Origin: Streptomyces sp. V3I7
GTDB taxonomy: Bacteria; Actinomycetota; Actinomycetes; Streptomycetales; Streptomycetaceae
Length of the DNA stretch: 64,000 nt
Reading direction: 5' to 3'
NCBI RefSeq assembly: GCF_030817495.1
Contig: NZ_JAUSZK010000001.1
Coordinates: 4,815,001 to 4,879,000 of the forward strand
The notes under the pieces were generated by a model, which saw only the letters and a list, made by a program, of their open reading frames with translations, did no database searches and had not been told where the DNA came from. Below, in pieces: positions 45,737 through 54,930 of the stretch (position 1 is the first letter of the stretch; each line of letters starts with the position of its first letter). The position numbers were made by a program, and so were the translations under genes.

Positions 45737-46528
45737 ATGGGTGGCGAGAGCACGACACGTACGGCCCCGCACAGTGGGGGCACTGGTACTGGCGCTGGCA
45801 CGGCGCGGTCCGGCGGCAGGCTCGGTGAGCGGCTGCCCGGAGTGGCCGTCGCCCTGGGCATGGTGCTGTTCCTCGGCGGTTTCGCCTGGGCGGCGGTGAT
45901 CTACCGCCCGTACACCGTGCCCACCAGCTCGATGACGCCGACGATCAACGCCGGTGACCGGGTGCTCGCACAGCGCGTCGACGGCGGGGAGGTGCGCCGC
46001 GGTGACGTCGTCGTCTTCCGCGACAAGAGCTGGGTCACCAACGCCGACGTGGTCAAGCGCGTGGTCGCGGTCGGCGGCGACACCGTCGCCTGCTGCACCG
46101 AGGGCAAGCTGACCGTCAACGGCAAGAAGATCGAGGAGCCGTACCTGCCCGAGGGCAGCCTGGCCGAGACCACCGACTTCCCGACGGTCAAGGTGCCCCA
46201 GGGACGCCTGTTCCTCCTGGGCGACGAGCGCCAGGGATCGCTGGACTCCACCGCCCACCTCAGCGACGCGGCCCGCGGCACCGTCGCCCGGAACGCGGTG
46301 ACCGCCCGCGTCGACGCTGTCGCCTGGCCCATGAACGGCATGCTGGCCCGCCCCACCGGCTTCGAGGCCCTCGGCACCCTGTCGCAGCAGGGCCCGCTGC
46401 GCCTCCAGGTCGCCGCGGTCGTCGCCGGTGCCGTCCTGATCCTCGGCGGTACCGCGTACGGCCCCCTCGCCGCGTGGCGCAGCCGCTCGCGCGCCCGTGT
46501 CCGGCCGGAGGCCACCGGTGCACACTGA
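45737..46528 (+). CDS. sipZ: type I signal peptidase, fourth of four (SipZ-like)
   Basis: A 263-residue signal peptidase, the most divergent of the four. A membrane helix (GVAVALGMVLFLGGFAWAAVIY) precedes VPTSSMTPTI (catalytic Ser65) and VVKRVVAVGGDTV (Lys107). LLGDERQGSLDS replaces the usual GDxRxxSxDSR box E, with one arginine lost. A C-terminal helix (LQVAAVVAGAVLILGGTAYG) follows. It lies behind its own terminator-bounded gap and overlaps the Nudix gene by 11 bp. Confidence 0.92.
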   Translation: MGGESTTRTAPHSGGTGTGAGTARSGGRLGERLPGVAVALGMVLFLGGFAWAAVIYRPYTVPTSSMTPTINAGDRVLAQRVDGGEVRRGDVVVFRDKSWVTNADVVKRVVAVGGDTVACCTEGKLTVNGKKIEEPYLPEGSLAETTDFPTVKVPQGRLFLLGDERQGSLDSTAHLSDAARGTVARNAVTARVDAVAWPMNGMLARPTGFEALGTLSQQGPLRLQVAAVVAGAVLILGGTAYGPLAAWRSRSRARVRPEATGAH

Positions 46529-47045
46529 GGCCACGGGGGCGTGCGGCGACGCGTACGAGGGCGGTCTGCGCAAGGTCGCCCGAGTGGTGCTGCTCGACCC
46601 CGAGGACCGCATCCTGCTGCTGCACGGCCACGAACCGGACGACCCCTCCGACAACTGGTGGTTCACGCCGGGCGGCGGCCTGGAGGGCGAGGAGACGCGC
46701 GAGCAGGCGGCGCTGCGGGAACTCGTCGAGGAGACCGGCATCACCGACGTCGAGCTCGGCCCGGTGCTGTGGCGGCGCATCTGCTCCTTCCCGTTCGCCG
46801 GCCGCCGCTGGGACCAGGACGAGTGGTACTACCTGGCCCGTACGGCCCAGGCGGCCACCGCGGCGGCCACGGCACTGACCGAACTGGAGCGGCGCAGCGT
46901 CGCCGGAGCGCGGTGGTGGACGTGTGAGGAACTGACCCGGGCCCATGAGACGGTGTATCCGACCAGACTCGCCGAGCTGCTGCGCAGGCTGCTCGACGAG
47001 GGTCCTCCCGCCAGCCCCGTCACCCTCGATCCGGAGATCGTCTAG
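46518..47045 (+). CDS. Nudix hydrolase
   Basis: A 175-residue Nudix-fold pyrophosphohydrolase. The Nudix box is near residues 52-75, GGGLEGEETREQAALRELVEETGI, with all metal-binding glutamates intact. NWWFTPGG precedes it. The substrate (nucleotide, sugar nucleotide or other) cannot be inferred. GTG 46518 is chosen because GGAGG lies 8 bp upstream. GTG 46497 would add seven residues. It overlaps the end of sipZ and is followed by the DUF2469 gene. Confidence 0.92.
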   Translation: MHTEATGACGDAYEGGLRKVARVVLLDPEDRILLLHGHEPDDPSDNWWFTPGGGLEGEETREQAALRELVEETGITDVELGPVLWRRICSFPFAGRRWDQDEWYYLARTAQAATAAATALTELERRSVAGARWWTCEELTRAHETVYPTRLAELLRRLLDEGPPASPVTLDPEIV

Positions 47046-47138
47046 GAAACGGAAACCGTCCCGCGAGCCGGAAATCGGCTGAGGGTCCGCAGGACTGGCG
47101 CACAATGGGGGGATCGCACGGCTGAAGGGGAACATGCC

Positions 47139-47447
47139 ATGAGCGCCGAGGACCTCGAGAAGTACGAGACCGAGATGGAGCTGAAGCTCTACCGGGAGTA
47201 CCGCGACGTCGTCGGTCTGTTCAAATACGTGATCGAGACCGAGCGCCGCTTCTACCTGACGAACGACTACGAGATGCAGGTGCACTCGGTCCAGGGCGAG
47301 GTGTTCTTCGAGGTGTCCATGGCGGACGCCTGGGTCTGGGACATGTACCGGCCGGCCCGCTTCGTCAAGCAGGTCCGCGTGCTCACGTTCAAGGACGTGA
47401 ACATCGAGGAGCTGAACAAGAGCGATCTCGAGCTGCCGAGCGGGTGA
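47139..47447 (+). CDS. DUF2469 protein
   Basis: A 102-residue actinobacterial protein, MSAEDLEKYETEMELKLYREYRDVVG followed by FKYVIETERRFYLTNDYE and VRVLTFKDVNIEELNK. The family is nearly invariant across actinobacteria and usually sits between rnhB or sip genes and yraN; its function is unknown. Many acidic and aromatic residues suggest a compact cytoplasmic fold. The end of the gene, including the stop, is part of a 16-bp tandem duplication. Confidence 0.93.
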   Translation: MSAEDLEKYETEMELKLYREYRDVVGLFKYVIETERRFYLTNDYEMQVHSVQGEVFFEVSMADAWVWDMYRPARFVKQVRVLTFKDVNIEELNKSDLELPSG

Positions 47448-47470
47448 GCGGCCCAGCGGGTGAGCGGCCC
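47439..47470. repeat. 16-bp tandem duplication over the DUF2469 stop codon
   Basis: AGCGGGTGAGCGGCCC occurs twice head to tail. The first copy contains the stop codon (47445-47447). It is the shortest of three duplications at gene 3' ends in this window. Confidence 0.8.
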
Positions 47471-47545
47471 GACGGAACACCCGTGCGGGCTGGCGCGTGC
47501 GGGCCGGTGTGTGCGGTCCCGATACGACACGTGTGGGTGACGGAG

Positions 47546-47570
47546 TTGTCCACAACCGCTGAGTAACTCA
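47546..47570. promoter_or_regulatory. DnaA-box-like site and 11-bp palindrome upstream of yraN
   Basis: TTGTCCACA (47546-47554) is an exact match to the Streptomyces DnaA-box consensus. TGAGTAACTCA (47560-47570) is a perfect palindrome with a one-base centre. Both lie within the 181-bp gap ahead of the yraN-comM-dprA unit. Confidence 0.35.
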
Positions 47571-47628
47571 CCAAGATCCACTTCTTGCCGCGGGCTGCGC
47601 GACGGTTGGCGCCGGAGGTGGTGCCGAC

Positions 47629-47991
47629 ATGAACGCACGCAGTGCACTCGGCAGGTACGGCGAGGATCTGGCCGCGCGGCGGCTGGCCGAGGCCGGAATG
47701 ATGGTCCTTGAGCGCAACTGGCGCTGTGGCAGGACCGGGGAGATCGACATCGTCGCCCGGGACGGCGACGTCCTGGTCGTCTGCGAGGTGAAGACCCGCA
47801 GGCACGGCGGCTACGAGCACCCCATGGCCGCGGTCACCGCCGACAAGGCGCGGCGCCTGCGCGGCCTCGCGGAACGCTGGATCCACAGCCACGGAGGCGC
47901 CCCACCGGGAGGCGTGCGCATCGACCTGGTCGGCGTCGTCCTGCCCGACCGCGGCGCGCCCGTCGTCGAACACGCGCGGGGGGTGGCCTGA
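47629..47991 (+). CDS. UPF0102 YraN-family endonuclease-like protein
   Basis: A 120-residue YraN protein. [26 protein letters not shown] is the conserved start. [22 protein letters not shown] is the active-site region of Holliday-junction-resolvase-like nucleases (E-x-D, E-x-K). The activity is predicted only. ATG 47629 follows GGAGG. The stop is 1 bp before the comM start, so yraN, comM and dprA form a DNA-processing operon, as in many bacteria. Confidence 0.93.
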   Translation: MNARSALGRYGEDLAARRLAEAGMMVLERNWRCGRTGEIDIVARDGDVLVVCEVKTRRHGGYEHPMAAVTADKARRLRGLAERWIHSHGGAPPGGVRIDLVGVVLPDRGAPVVEHARGVA

Positions 47992-47992
47992 G

Positions 47993-49621
47993 ATGGGGTT
48001 CGCTCGTACGTGCGCGGTGACGCTGGTGGGCGTCGAGGGCGTGGTGGTGGAGGTCCAGGCCGATCTCGAACCAGGAGTGGCGGCGTTCACGCTGGTCGGA
48101 CTGCCGGACAAGAGCCTGACGGAGAGCCGGGACCGAGTACGCGCGGCCGTGGTGAACTCGGGCGCTGAGTGGCCGCAGAAGAAGCTCACGGTCGGCCTCA
48201 GCCCCGCTTCGGTACCCAAGGCCGGCTCCGGATTCGACCTCGCCGTCGCCTGCGCGGTGCTCGGAGCCGCCGAGCGGATCGATCCGCGGGTGCTCGCCGA
48301 CATCGTCATGATCGGGGAGCTGGGACTCGACGGGCGGGTGCGTCCGGTACGCGGCATCCTGCCCGCGGTGCTGGCAGCGGCGGACGCCGGATACGAGCAG
48401 GTCGTCGTCCCGGAGTGCGCCGCCGCCGAGGCCGCGCTGGTGCCCGGGGTGTCCGTGCTCGGCATCCGCAGCCTGCGGCAGCTGATCGCCGTCCTGACGG
48501 ACGAACCCGTGCCCGAGGAGGATCCGGCGGAGCAGGGCGGTCGCCCCGATCCGCTTCTGGCAGGACTGCGCGTGCCCGGAGCCGGGGCGGCCACCGGCAT
48601 GCACACCCTGGGCGCGGCCGCCCACGACCAGGGCCACGACCTCGCCGACGTCGTGGGCCAGATCGCGGCACGCACGGCGGTGGAGGTGGCAGCCGCGGGC
48701 GGCCACCACCTGTTCCTCGAAGGACCACCCGGCGCCGGCAAGACCATGCTCGCCGAGCGACTGCCCGCCCTGCTGCCCCGGCTCAGCCGCGAGGAGTCGC
48801 TGCAGGTCACCGCCGTGCACTCGGTGGCCGGTCTGCTGCCGCCGGGCAAGCCCCTCATCGACGTCGCGCCCTACTGCGCCCCGCACCACTCGGCCACCAT
48901 GCAGTCACTGGTCGGCGGCGGCCAGGGCGTCGCCCGCCCCGGCGCCGTCTCGCTCGCTCACCGGGGCGTTCTGTTCCTGGACGAGGCTCCCGAGTTCAGC
49001 AGCCAGACCCTCGACGCGCTGCGGCAGCCCCTCGAGGCCGGGCACGTCGTGATCGCGCGCAGCGCCGGCGTGGTCAGGTTCCCGGCGAGATTCCTGATGG
49101 TGCTCGCGGCCAACCCGTGCCCGTGCGGCCGCTTCTCGCAGCGGGACACTCTGTGCGAGTGCCCGCCGTCGGCGGTGCGCCGATACCAGGCACGGCTGTC
49201 CGGCCCGCTCCTCGACCGGGTCGATCTGCGGGTGGAGGTCGACCCGGTCACCCGCGCCCAGCTCACCCAGGCCGGCGCCCGCGGCGAGTCCAGCGCACAG
49301 GTCGCCGACCGGGTCCGGGCAGCCCGGGAGCGGGCGGCCGCGCGGCTGTCCGGGACCCCGTGGCGGACCAACAGCGAAGTTCCGGGCAGAGAGCTGCGCA
49401 GCCGCTGGCACGCCGAGACCGGCGCCCTGGACGAGGCCGAGCGGAACCTGGAACGGGGCGTGCTGACGGCCCGAGGGCTCGACCGCGTGCTGCGCGTCGC
49501 CTGGACGGTCGCAGACCTCGTCGGCCACGACCGGCCCGACGCCACGGACGTCGCCCTCGCCCTGCACCTGCGCACCGGCGTCCCGCGTGGGGTACCCATG
49601 GCCCTCGGGGCGTCGGCGTGA
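47993..49621 (+). CDS. comM: YifB/ComM-family Mg-chelatase-like AAA+ ATPase
   Basis: A 542-residue protein. The N-terminal ribosomal-S5-like/Lon-type domain (TLVGLPDKSLTESRDRVRAAVVNSG) is followed by an AAA+ core with Walker A GPPGAGKTMLAERL and Walker B GVLFLDEAPEF, then the C-terminal DNA-binding bundle. NPCPCGRF...CECP is a zinc-type cysteine set of the family. In Vibrio ComM is a branch-migration helicase in natural transformation. Streptomyces is not known to be naturally competent, so a role in recombination is more likely. It is coupled to dprA. Confidence 0.95.
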   Translation: MGFARTCAVTLVGVEGVVVEVQADLEPGVAAFTLVGLPDKSLTESRDRVRAAVVNSGAEWPQKKLTVGLSPASVPKAGSGFDLAVACAVLGAAERIDPRVLADIVMIGELGLDGRVRPVRGILPAVLAAADAGYEQVVVPECAAAEAALVPGVSVLGIRSLRQLIAVLTDEPVPEEDPAEQGGRPDPLLAGLRVPGAGAATGMHTLGAAAHDQGHDLADVVGQIAARTAVEVAAAGGHHLFLEGPPGAGKTMLAERLPALLPRLSREESLQVTAVHSVAGLLPPGKPLIDVAPYCAPHHSATMQSLVGGGQGVARPGAVSLAHRGVLFLDEAPEFSSQTLDALRQPLEAGHVVIARSAGVVRFPARFLMVLAANPCPCGRFSQRDTLCECPPSAVRRYQARLSGPLLDRVDLRVEVDPVTRAQLTQAGARGESSAQVADRVRAARERAAARLSGTPWRTNSEVPGRELRSRWHAETGALDEAERNLERGVLTARGLDRVLRVAWTVADLVGHDRPDATDVALALHLRTGVPRGVPMALGASA

Positions 49622-50925
49622 GCGGGGGAGAGAGGCCGGACGGTGCACTGGGGGAGAGTGCGGAAGACGGTCAGGACGGCGCCCTGCGATGGAACAAGGA
49701 AGACGGTCAGGACGGCGCCCTGGGATGGAGTAAGGGAGGCGGTCAGGACGGCGCCCCGGAACGGAGCACCGCAGACGGCGCCCCGGACGACGACCTGCTC
49801 GCCCGCGTCTTCCTCACCCGCGTCATCGAACCCGGCGACGAGATCGGCGGGCGTTGGCTGGGCGCGTTCGGGCCGAGCGAAGTGGCCCGGCGGTTACGCG
49901 AGGGCGGTCCGCCGCTGCCGGGGGTGAGCGAGGCGCGCTGGACGGGGCTGCGGGAGCGTGCCGTGCGGGCCGATCCTCGGCGTGACCTGGCTGTCGCGCG
50001 GGACGCCGGGGTGCGCTTCGTCGCCCCCGGGAACAGCGAGTGGCCGGCCCAGCTCGACGACCTCGGGGACGCCCGGCCGACGGGACTGTGGGTGCGCGGT
50101 CGGCCCAGTCTGCGGATGTGGGCGCTGAGATCGGTCGCCGTCGTGGGGGCCCGGGCCTGCACGGAGTACGGCGCCCACATGGCCGGCACCCTGGCCGCCG
50201 GGCTCGCCGAGCGCGGGTGGGTCGTGGTGTCCGGCGGCGCCTACGGGGTCGACGGCGCCGCCCACCGGGGCGCCCTCGGCGCGGGCGGCGCCACCGTCGC
50301 CGTACTCGCCTGCGGTGTCGACCGGCCCTACCCCCGCGGGCATACCGAGCTGATCGGCAGGATCGCGGAACAGGGCCTGGTGGTGGGGGAGTTGCCGCCC
50401 GGCGATCATCCGACGCCGAGCAGATTCATCCTGCGGAACCGTGTGATCGCCGCGCTGACCCGGGGCACCGTGGTCGTGGAGGCCGCCTACCGCAGCGGCT
50501 CGCTGGTCACGGCACGGGCGGCGCAGCGCCTGGGACGGTTCACGATGGGCGTGCCGGGACCAGCCACCAGCGGGCTCTCCGCGGGGGTGCACGAGCTGCT
50601 GCGCGGCGAGGCGGCGCTGGTCACCGACGCCGCCGAAGTAGTCGAACTGGTCGGGGAGATCGGCGAGCTGGCCCCGGTCCGGCGGGGCCCGGTGCTCCCG
50701 CGCGACTTGCTGGAACCCGGCGCGCGACGCGTTCTCGCCGCCCTGCCCGCGCGCGGGGCGCCGCACCCCCGGGAGATCGCCCGCGGCGCGCAGACCACGG
50801 AGGACGAGACGATCGCGAGGCTGTACGAACTGCGAGCACTTGGATACGTCGAACGACACGGCGACGGCTGGAAGTTGACACGCCAGGCGATGATGTCGGT
50901 CCGAGGTGGCCGGGCCTCTCGCTGA
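49618..50925 (+). CDS. dprA: DNA-processing protein DprA
   Basis: DprA (435 residues) binds single-stranded DNA and loads RecA. The Rossmann core shows [32 protein letters not shown] and [12 protein letters not shown], then [27 protein letters not shown]-terminal winged helix is likely ([21 protein letters not shown]). The GTG start overlaps the comM stop (GTGA). Residues 16-51 consist of three 12-residue repeats, xDGQDGALxWxK, encoded by three 36-bp direct repeats (49663-49770); that extension is absent from standard DprA and is probably disordered. Confidence 0.94.
   Translation: MSGGERPDGALGESAEDGQDGALRWNKEDGQDGALGWSKGGGQDGAPERSTADGAPDDDLLARVFLTRVIEPGDEIGGRWLGAFGPSEVARRLREGGPPLPGVSEARWTGLRERAVRADPRRDLAVARDAGVRFVAPGNSEWPAQLDDLGDARPTGLWVRGRPSLRMWALRSVAVVGARACTEYGAHMAGTLAAGLAERGWVVVSGGAYGVDGAAHRGALGAGGATVAVLACGVDRPYPRGHTELIGRIAEQGLVVGELPPGDHPTPSRFILRNRVIAALTRGTVVVEAAYRSGSLVTARAAQRLGRFTMGVPGPATSGLSAGVHELLRGEAALVTDAAEVVELVGEIGELAPVRRGPVLPRDLLEPGARRVLAALPARGAPHPREIARGAQTTEDETIARLYELRALGYVERHGDGWKLTRQAMMSVRGGRASR
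49663..49770 (+). repeat. three 36-bp in-frame repeats in dprA
   Basis: Units start at 49663, 49699 and 49735 and share GGTCAGGACGGCGCCC. The first two differ at only a few positions and the third is more diverged. Each adds 12 residues, so the frame is preserved. Confidence 0.9.
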
Positions 50926-51168
50926 CCCAGAGTGTTCGGCCGTCCGGGGGAACCCCGACGTCCTTGGGATTCCCTGGAGTTGGCGCTCCCGAGCGGTCAC
51001 ACAGAGCGATGCGCGGAGCGCGGTCGAGGGCGTTGCGACGGGCGCTCCCGAGGGGGTGGAGCCTCGTTGTTCGCGCACCGCGACTCCTTAGTCACGCTAC
51101 GCTCACGGGGACTCCGACGCAGACCACGGCAACTCGGTACCAGACCGGCAGCTCACTCAGGCAGCACC

Positions 51169-51198
51169 ACTTCACGGCACTTCACAGCACTTCACGGC
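51169..51198 (+). repeat. three 10-bp direct repeats just upstream of whiG
   Basis: ACTTCACGGC, ACTTCACAGC, ACTTCACGGC follow head to tail, ending 20 bp before the whiG start codon. The 10-bp period is about one DNA helical turn, so repeated TTCAC faces would align on one side. They could also be within the mRNA leader. Confidence 0.75.
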
Positions 51199-51218
51199 AG
51201 AACGGCACAAGGCGACGA

Positions 51219-52061
51219 ATGCCCCAGCACACCTCCGGGTCCGACCGGGCGGCGGTCCCCCCAGCCGCCCGCGACGGTGGCAGCGTGCGGCCGCCCGCTC
51301 CCTCGACGCTCGACGAGCTGTGGCGGTCCTACAAGGCAACGGGGGACGATCAGCTGCGGGAGCAGCTGATCCTGCACTACTCGCCGCTGGTGAAGTACGT
51401 GGCGGGCCGGGTGAGTGTCGGCCTGCCGCCGAACGTGGAACAGGCCGACTTCGTGTCCTCGGGCGTGTTCGGGCTGATCGACGCGATCGAGAAGTTCGAC
51501 ATCGAGCGCGAGATCAAGTTCGAGACGTACGCGATCACCCGAATCCGGGGGGCGATGATCGACGAACTGCGCGCGCTGGACTGGATTCCCCGCTCCGTGC
51601 GGCAGAAGGCGCGCAACGTCGAGCGGGCCTACGCCACCCTGGAGGCGCGGCTCCGGCGCACCCCCTCGGAGATCGAGGTGGCCGCCGAGCTGGGCATCGA
51701 GGTGGACGAACTCCACGCGGTCTTCAGCCAGTTGTCGCTGGCCAACGTGGTCGCCCTGGAAGAGCTGCTGCACGTCGGCGGCGACGGCGGCGACCGGCTG
51801 AGCCTGATGGACACGCTGGAGGACACCGCCGCCGACAACCCGGTCGAGATCGCCGAGGACCGGGAGCTGCGCCGGTTCCTGGCGCGCGCGATCAACACGC
51901 TCCCGGACCGGGAGAAGACCGTCGTCACGCTGTACTACTACGAGGGGCTCACCCTCGCCGAGATCGGCAACGTGCTGGGCGTCACCGAGAGCCGGGTCAG
52001 TCAGATTCACACCAAGTCGGTGCTCCAGCTCCGCGCGAAGCTCGCCGGCTTCGGACGGTGA
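51219..52061 (+). CDS. whiG: sporulation sigma factor WhiG
   Basis: WhiG (280 residues, FliA-type sigma) commits aerial hyphae to sporulation in Streptomyces. Region 2 has [21 protein letters not shown] and [43 protein letters not shown]. Region 4 has [41 protein letters not shown]. Known control includes repression by BldD and an anti-sigma factor, RsiG, armed by c-di-GMP. The ATG start has weak ribosome-site similarity (AAGGCGA). Here whiG directly follows dprA. Confidence 0.97.
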   Translation: MPQHTSGSDRAAVPPAARDGGSVRPPAPSTLDELWRSYKATGDDQLREQLILHYSPLVKYVAGRVSVGLPPNVEQADFVSSGVFGLIDAIEKFDIEREIKFETYAITRIRGAMIDELRALDWIPRSVRQKARNVERAYATLEARLRRTPSEIEVAAELGIEVDELHAVFSQLSLANVVALEELLHVGGDGGDRLSLMDTLEDTAADNPVEIAEDRELRRFLARAINTLPDREKTVVTLYYYEGLTLAEIGNVLGVTESRVSQIHTKSVLQLRAKLAGFGR

Positions 52062-52100
52062 GCTCCCCGCGGAGGGTGGCCCCACCGTAAAGTAGTTGAC

Positions 52101-52682
52101 GTGCCAAGGATTCGAGCGGCCTCCGTGGCCGAGCACCGGTCGATGCAGCGAGCCGCCCTGCTGGACGCGGCTCGGTCGTTGCTGTCCGAGGGCGGGACGG
52201 AGGCACTGACCTTCCCGGCCCTGGCCGAGCGCACGGGGCTGGCGCGCTCGTCCGTGTACGAGTACTTCCGGTCGCGGGCCGCCGTGGTCGAGGAACTGTG
52301 CGAGGCCGACTTCCCCGTCTGGGCCGCGGAGGTGTCGGCCGCGATGGACGGTGCCGGGTCCGCCGAGGACAAGGTCGAGGCGTACGTGCGCAAGCAGCTG
52401 TCCCTGGTCGGGGACCGGCGGCACCGCGCCGTCGTGGCGATCTCCGCGAGCGAACTGGACGCCGGCGCCCGCGAGAAGATCCGCGCCGCGCACGGCGGCC
52501 TCGTCGCGCTGATCGTCGAAGCGGTCGCCGAGCTGGGCCACGCCGAGCCCCGCCTGGCCGCGATGCTTCTCCAGGGCATCGTCGACGCCGCGGTCCGCCG
52601 CATCGAACTGGGTGCCGCGGAGGACCCGACGGCGATCACTGACGCGGCGGTGGCGATGGCCCTCCGGGGCGTACGGGGCTGA
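52101..52682 (+). CDS. TetR-family transcriptional regulator
   Basis: A 193-residue TetR regulator. The helix-turn-helix is TFPALAERTGLARSSVYEYFRSRAAVVEELCE, near residues 37-68. The C-terminal ligand domain is not assignable. TAAAGT lies 8-13 bp before the GTG start with no ribosome site between, which suggests a leaderless mRNA. It starts 39 bp after whiG on the same strand. No neighbouring gene is an obvious target. Confidence 0.92.
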   Translation: MPRIRAASVAEHRSMQRAALLDAARSLLSEGGTEALTFPALAERTGLARSSVYEYFRSRAAVVEELCEADFPVWAAEVSAAMDGAGSAEDKVEAYVRKQLSLVGDRRHRAVVAISASELDAGAREKIRAAHGGLVALIVEAVAELGHAEPRLAAMLLQGIVDAAVRRIELGAAEDPTAITDAAVAMALRGVRG

Positions 52683-52710
52683 GCCCGGCCAGGGAGCCGG
52701 CCCCCCGCCC

Positions 52711-52754
52711 CCCTCCCCTCCCCTCCCCTCCCCTCCCCTCCCCTCCCCCCCCCC
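52711..52754. repeat. (CCCTC)7 microsatellite plus C tract
   Basis: Seven perfect CCCTC units are followed by nine C residues. It fills the middle of the 305-bp gap between the TetR gene and the convergent M23 gene. The rest of the gap holds short imperfect repeats (CACCCGCACCC; CCGTAGGC...CCGTAGGCC) and no gene. Confidence 0.9.
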
Positions 52755-52987
52755 GCCCGGCGAGCAACCAGGGTCCCCCACCCGCACCCCCACCCGCACC
52801 CGCCCCAGCCGGGCGGCGGCGCCCAGTTGCGCGGCACCGCTGCTCGCAGCCGACGTCAGGTCGTGAGACCCCGCCGTCAGGCACCCTGCCGTAGGCGGTC
52901 AGCTCCGGCCGTAGGCCGTCGGCTCCGCTAGACCAGGCAGCAGGCAGCAGCCCCATCGGCCTCCCCCGCCCCCGGGCCGCACTGCCC

Positions 52988-53575
52988 TCACCAAGCCCCA
53001 CGCCCCTCCCGAGGCAGCGGCACTCCCAACACCGGCAGCAGCCTCGACGGGCCCCCGTGCAGCAGCCAGGGTGGGAGCAGTGACAAGGGGTTCAGGTAGG
53101 TCTTGCCTCTCAGCAGGCCCCAGTGGACGCACGTCGTCGGGCAGTGCGAGCCCGTCGGTTCGACCACCCCCACCGCCTCCCCCGCCCCCACCTCCTCCCC
53201 CTCCTTCACCGACGGGCTCACCGGTTCGTACGTTGTACGCAGGTCAGTGCCCGTCAGGTGGACGGACACGACGCCGCGTCCCGCCACCCGGCCCGCGAAG
53301 GACACGCGGCCCGGCGCCACCGCACGGACCGGGGTTCCGGCCGGCGCGCCGAGGTCCACGCCCCGGTGGCCGCGGCCGTACGTCGTCGCCGGGGGGTCCC
53401 AGCCACGTAACACCGGGGGCCGGGTGCCCACGGGCCAGGCCCCGCCGATCGCCGGAACCGGTGGGGGAGGGGCGCCCGCCCACCTCGCCGGGGCCGGCGC
53501 ATCCGGTGCCGGCCCCAGCAGCAGTACCAGCAGCAAGCCCAGCCACGTACCCGCGCATCGCCTCACTCGTCGCAT
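52988..53575 (-). CDS. exported M23-family (LytM-like) peptidase
   Basis: A 195-residue secreted protein with a Sec-type signal ([27 protein letters not shown]) and one M23/LytM domain. [17 protein letters not shown] carries the zinc ligands His70 and Asp74 and CVHWGLLRG the third, His151. [10 protein letters not shown] and VEPTGSHC are also typical. An active enzyme would cut peptidoglycan cross-bridges. The lengths fit the family. The M at 53575 has GGGAG 9 bp upstream; a GTG six codons earlier is possible. It is divergent from rpsB. Confidence 0.9.
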   Translation of the reverse strand: MRRVRRCAGTWLGLLLVLLLGPAPDAPAPARWAGAPPPPVPAIGGAWPVGTRPPVLRGWDPPATTYGRGHRGVDLGAPAGTPVRAVAPGRVSFAGRVAGRGVVSVHLTGTDLRTTYEPVSPSVKEGEEVGAGEAVGVVEPTGSHCPTTCVHWGLLRGKTYLNPLSLLPPWLLHGGPSRLLPVLGVPLPREGRGAW

Positions 53576-53615
53576 GCAGGAAGGCTCCCGCACTCCCGTC
53601 GATCACGGCCGGGAC

Positions 53616-53642
53616 TGTGGACAACCGGCCCGTTGTGGACAG
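53616..53642. promoter_or_regulatory. pair of DnaA-box-like sites between M23 gene and rpsB
   Basis: TGTGGACAA (53616-53624) is an exact reverse complement of the TTGTCCACA box, and TGTGGACAG (53634-53642) has one change. Spacing is 18 bp in the same orientation. They lie about 210-235 bp upstream of rpsB, and the remaining gap should hold the rpsB promoter. Confidence 0.35.
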
Positions 53643-53852
53643 CCGCGTCACCCGGTACCCCGCGGGTCCCGTACACTTCTGATGGCGATCCGGGTCACCG
53701 GGTCGACTTCGCACGCCCCGACACGAGGCGGACGGCAACGTCCGATCGTGTCCGCGCCCCTCGGTCCTCATGTGGCAACGGCGCACCACGGGCGTCAGGC
53801 GCGGGAGCCGTCCGGCATCCGCGACAACCGAGAAACTCAAGGAGATACGGCC

Positions 53853-54776
53853 ATGGCCGTCGTCACGATGCGGGAGCTGCTGGAGAGCGGCGTCCACTTC
53901 GGTCACCAGACCCGTCGCTGGAACCCGAAGATGAAGCGCTTCATCTTCACCGAGCGCAACGGCATCTACATCATCGACCTGCTCCAGTCGCTGTCGTACA
54001 TCGACCGCGCCTACGAGTTCGTCAAGGAGACCGTCGCCCACGGCGGCACGGTCATGTTCGTCGGCACGAAGAAGCAGGCGCAGGAGGCCATCGCCGAGCA
54101 GGCCACCCGCGTCGGCATGCCCTTCGTCAACCAGCGCTGGCTGGGCGGCATGCTCACCAACTTCTCGACCGTCTACAAGCGTCTGCAGCGCCTCAAGGAG
54201 CTCGAGCAGATCGACTTCGAGGACGTCGCCGCCTCCGGTCTGACCAAGAAGGAGCTTCTCGTGCTCTCGCGCGAGAAGGCCAAGCTGGAGAAGACCCTCG
54301 GTGGTATCCGCGAGATGCAGAAGGTGCCCAGCGCCGTCTGGATCGTGGACACCAAGAAGGAGCACATCGCGGTCGGCGAGGCCCGGAAGCTCAACATCCC
54401 GGTCGTCGCCATCCTCGACACCAACTGTGACCCCGACGAGGTCGACTACAAGATCCCGGGCAACGACGACGCGATCCGCTCCGTCACCCTGCTCACCCGT
54501 GTGATCGCCGACGCCGTCGCCGAGGGCCTCATCGCCCGTTCCGGTGCCGCCACCGGTGAGAAGGGCGAGAAGGCCGCGGGCGAGCCCCTCGCCGAGTGGG
54601 AGCGCGACCTGCTCGAGGGCGAGAAGAAGGCCGACGAGGCTGCCGTGGCCACCGAGGCTGCCGCCACCGAGGCTGCCGCCACCGAGGCCCCGGCCACCGA
54701 GGCCCCGGCCGCTGAGGCGCCCGCCGCCGAGGTCGTCACCGAGACCGTCGTCGAGGCTCCGGCCGAGCAGGCCTGA
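53853..54776 (+). CDS. rpsB: 30S ribosomal protein S2
   Basis: S2 has 307 residues. [32 protein letters not shown] is the conserved start. [24 protein letters not shown] and [22 protein letters not shown] are family marks. The C-terminal 60 residues are an Ala/Glu/Pro/Thr repeat tail ([20 protein letters not shown]), a Streptomyces extension. The ATG has AAGGAGA upstream. An 11-12 bp hairpin follows ahead of tsf. Confidence 0.97.
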   Translation: MAVVTMRELLESGVHFGHQTRRWNPKMKRFIFTERNGIYIIDLLQSLSYIDRAYEFVKETVAHGGTVMFVGTKKQAQEAIAEQATRVGMPFVNQRWLGGMLTNFSTVYKRLQRLKELEQIDFEDVAASGLTKKELLVLSREKAKLEKTLGGIREMQKVPSAVWIVDTKKEHIAVGEARKLNIPVVAILDTNCDPDEVDYKIPGNDDAIRSVTLLTRVIADAVAEGLIARSGAATGEKGEKAAGEPLAEWERDLLEGEKKADEAAVATEAAATEAAATEAPATEAPAAEAPAAEVVTETVVEAPAEQA

Positions 54777-54793
54777 CCTTTACGTCAGCGTTG

Positions 54794-54829
54794 ACGGCGG
54801 GAGCGTGAAGCGACTTCCGCTCCCGCCGT
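54794..54829 (+). terminator. hairpin between rpsB and tsf
   Basis: ACGGCGGGAGCG (54794-54805) pairs with CGCTCCCGCCGT (54818-54829), loop 12 nt, starting 18 bp past the rpsB stop. Because tsf is usually cotranscribed, it may be a partial terminator or attenuator. Confidence 0.65.
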
Positions 54830-54930
54830 TCACCCGTAGGTCAGCGGTGTACCGGCGGGCCCCGGCTCCCTGGAGACCGCAGACCCCCTGATCTTCGATC
54901 TTCCGGACATCGAGAAAGATTCACAGACTC

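Noticed and set aside
46497-46517. Upstream GTG start for the Nudix gene
   Set aside because: It lacks a ribosome site. GTG 46518 has GGAGG at the right distance.
52060-52080. GAGCTCCCCGCGGAGGG after whiG, resembling a CRISPR repeat start
   Set aside because: Only the first dozen bases resemble the I-E repeat. The stem partner GCGGGG is absent and no second copy or spacer follows.
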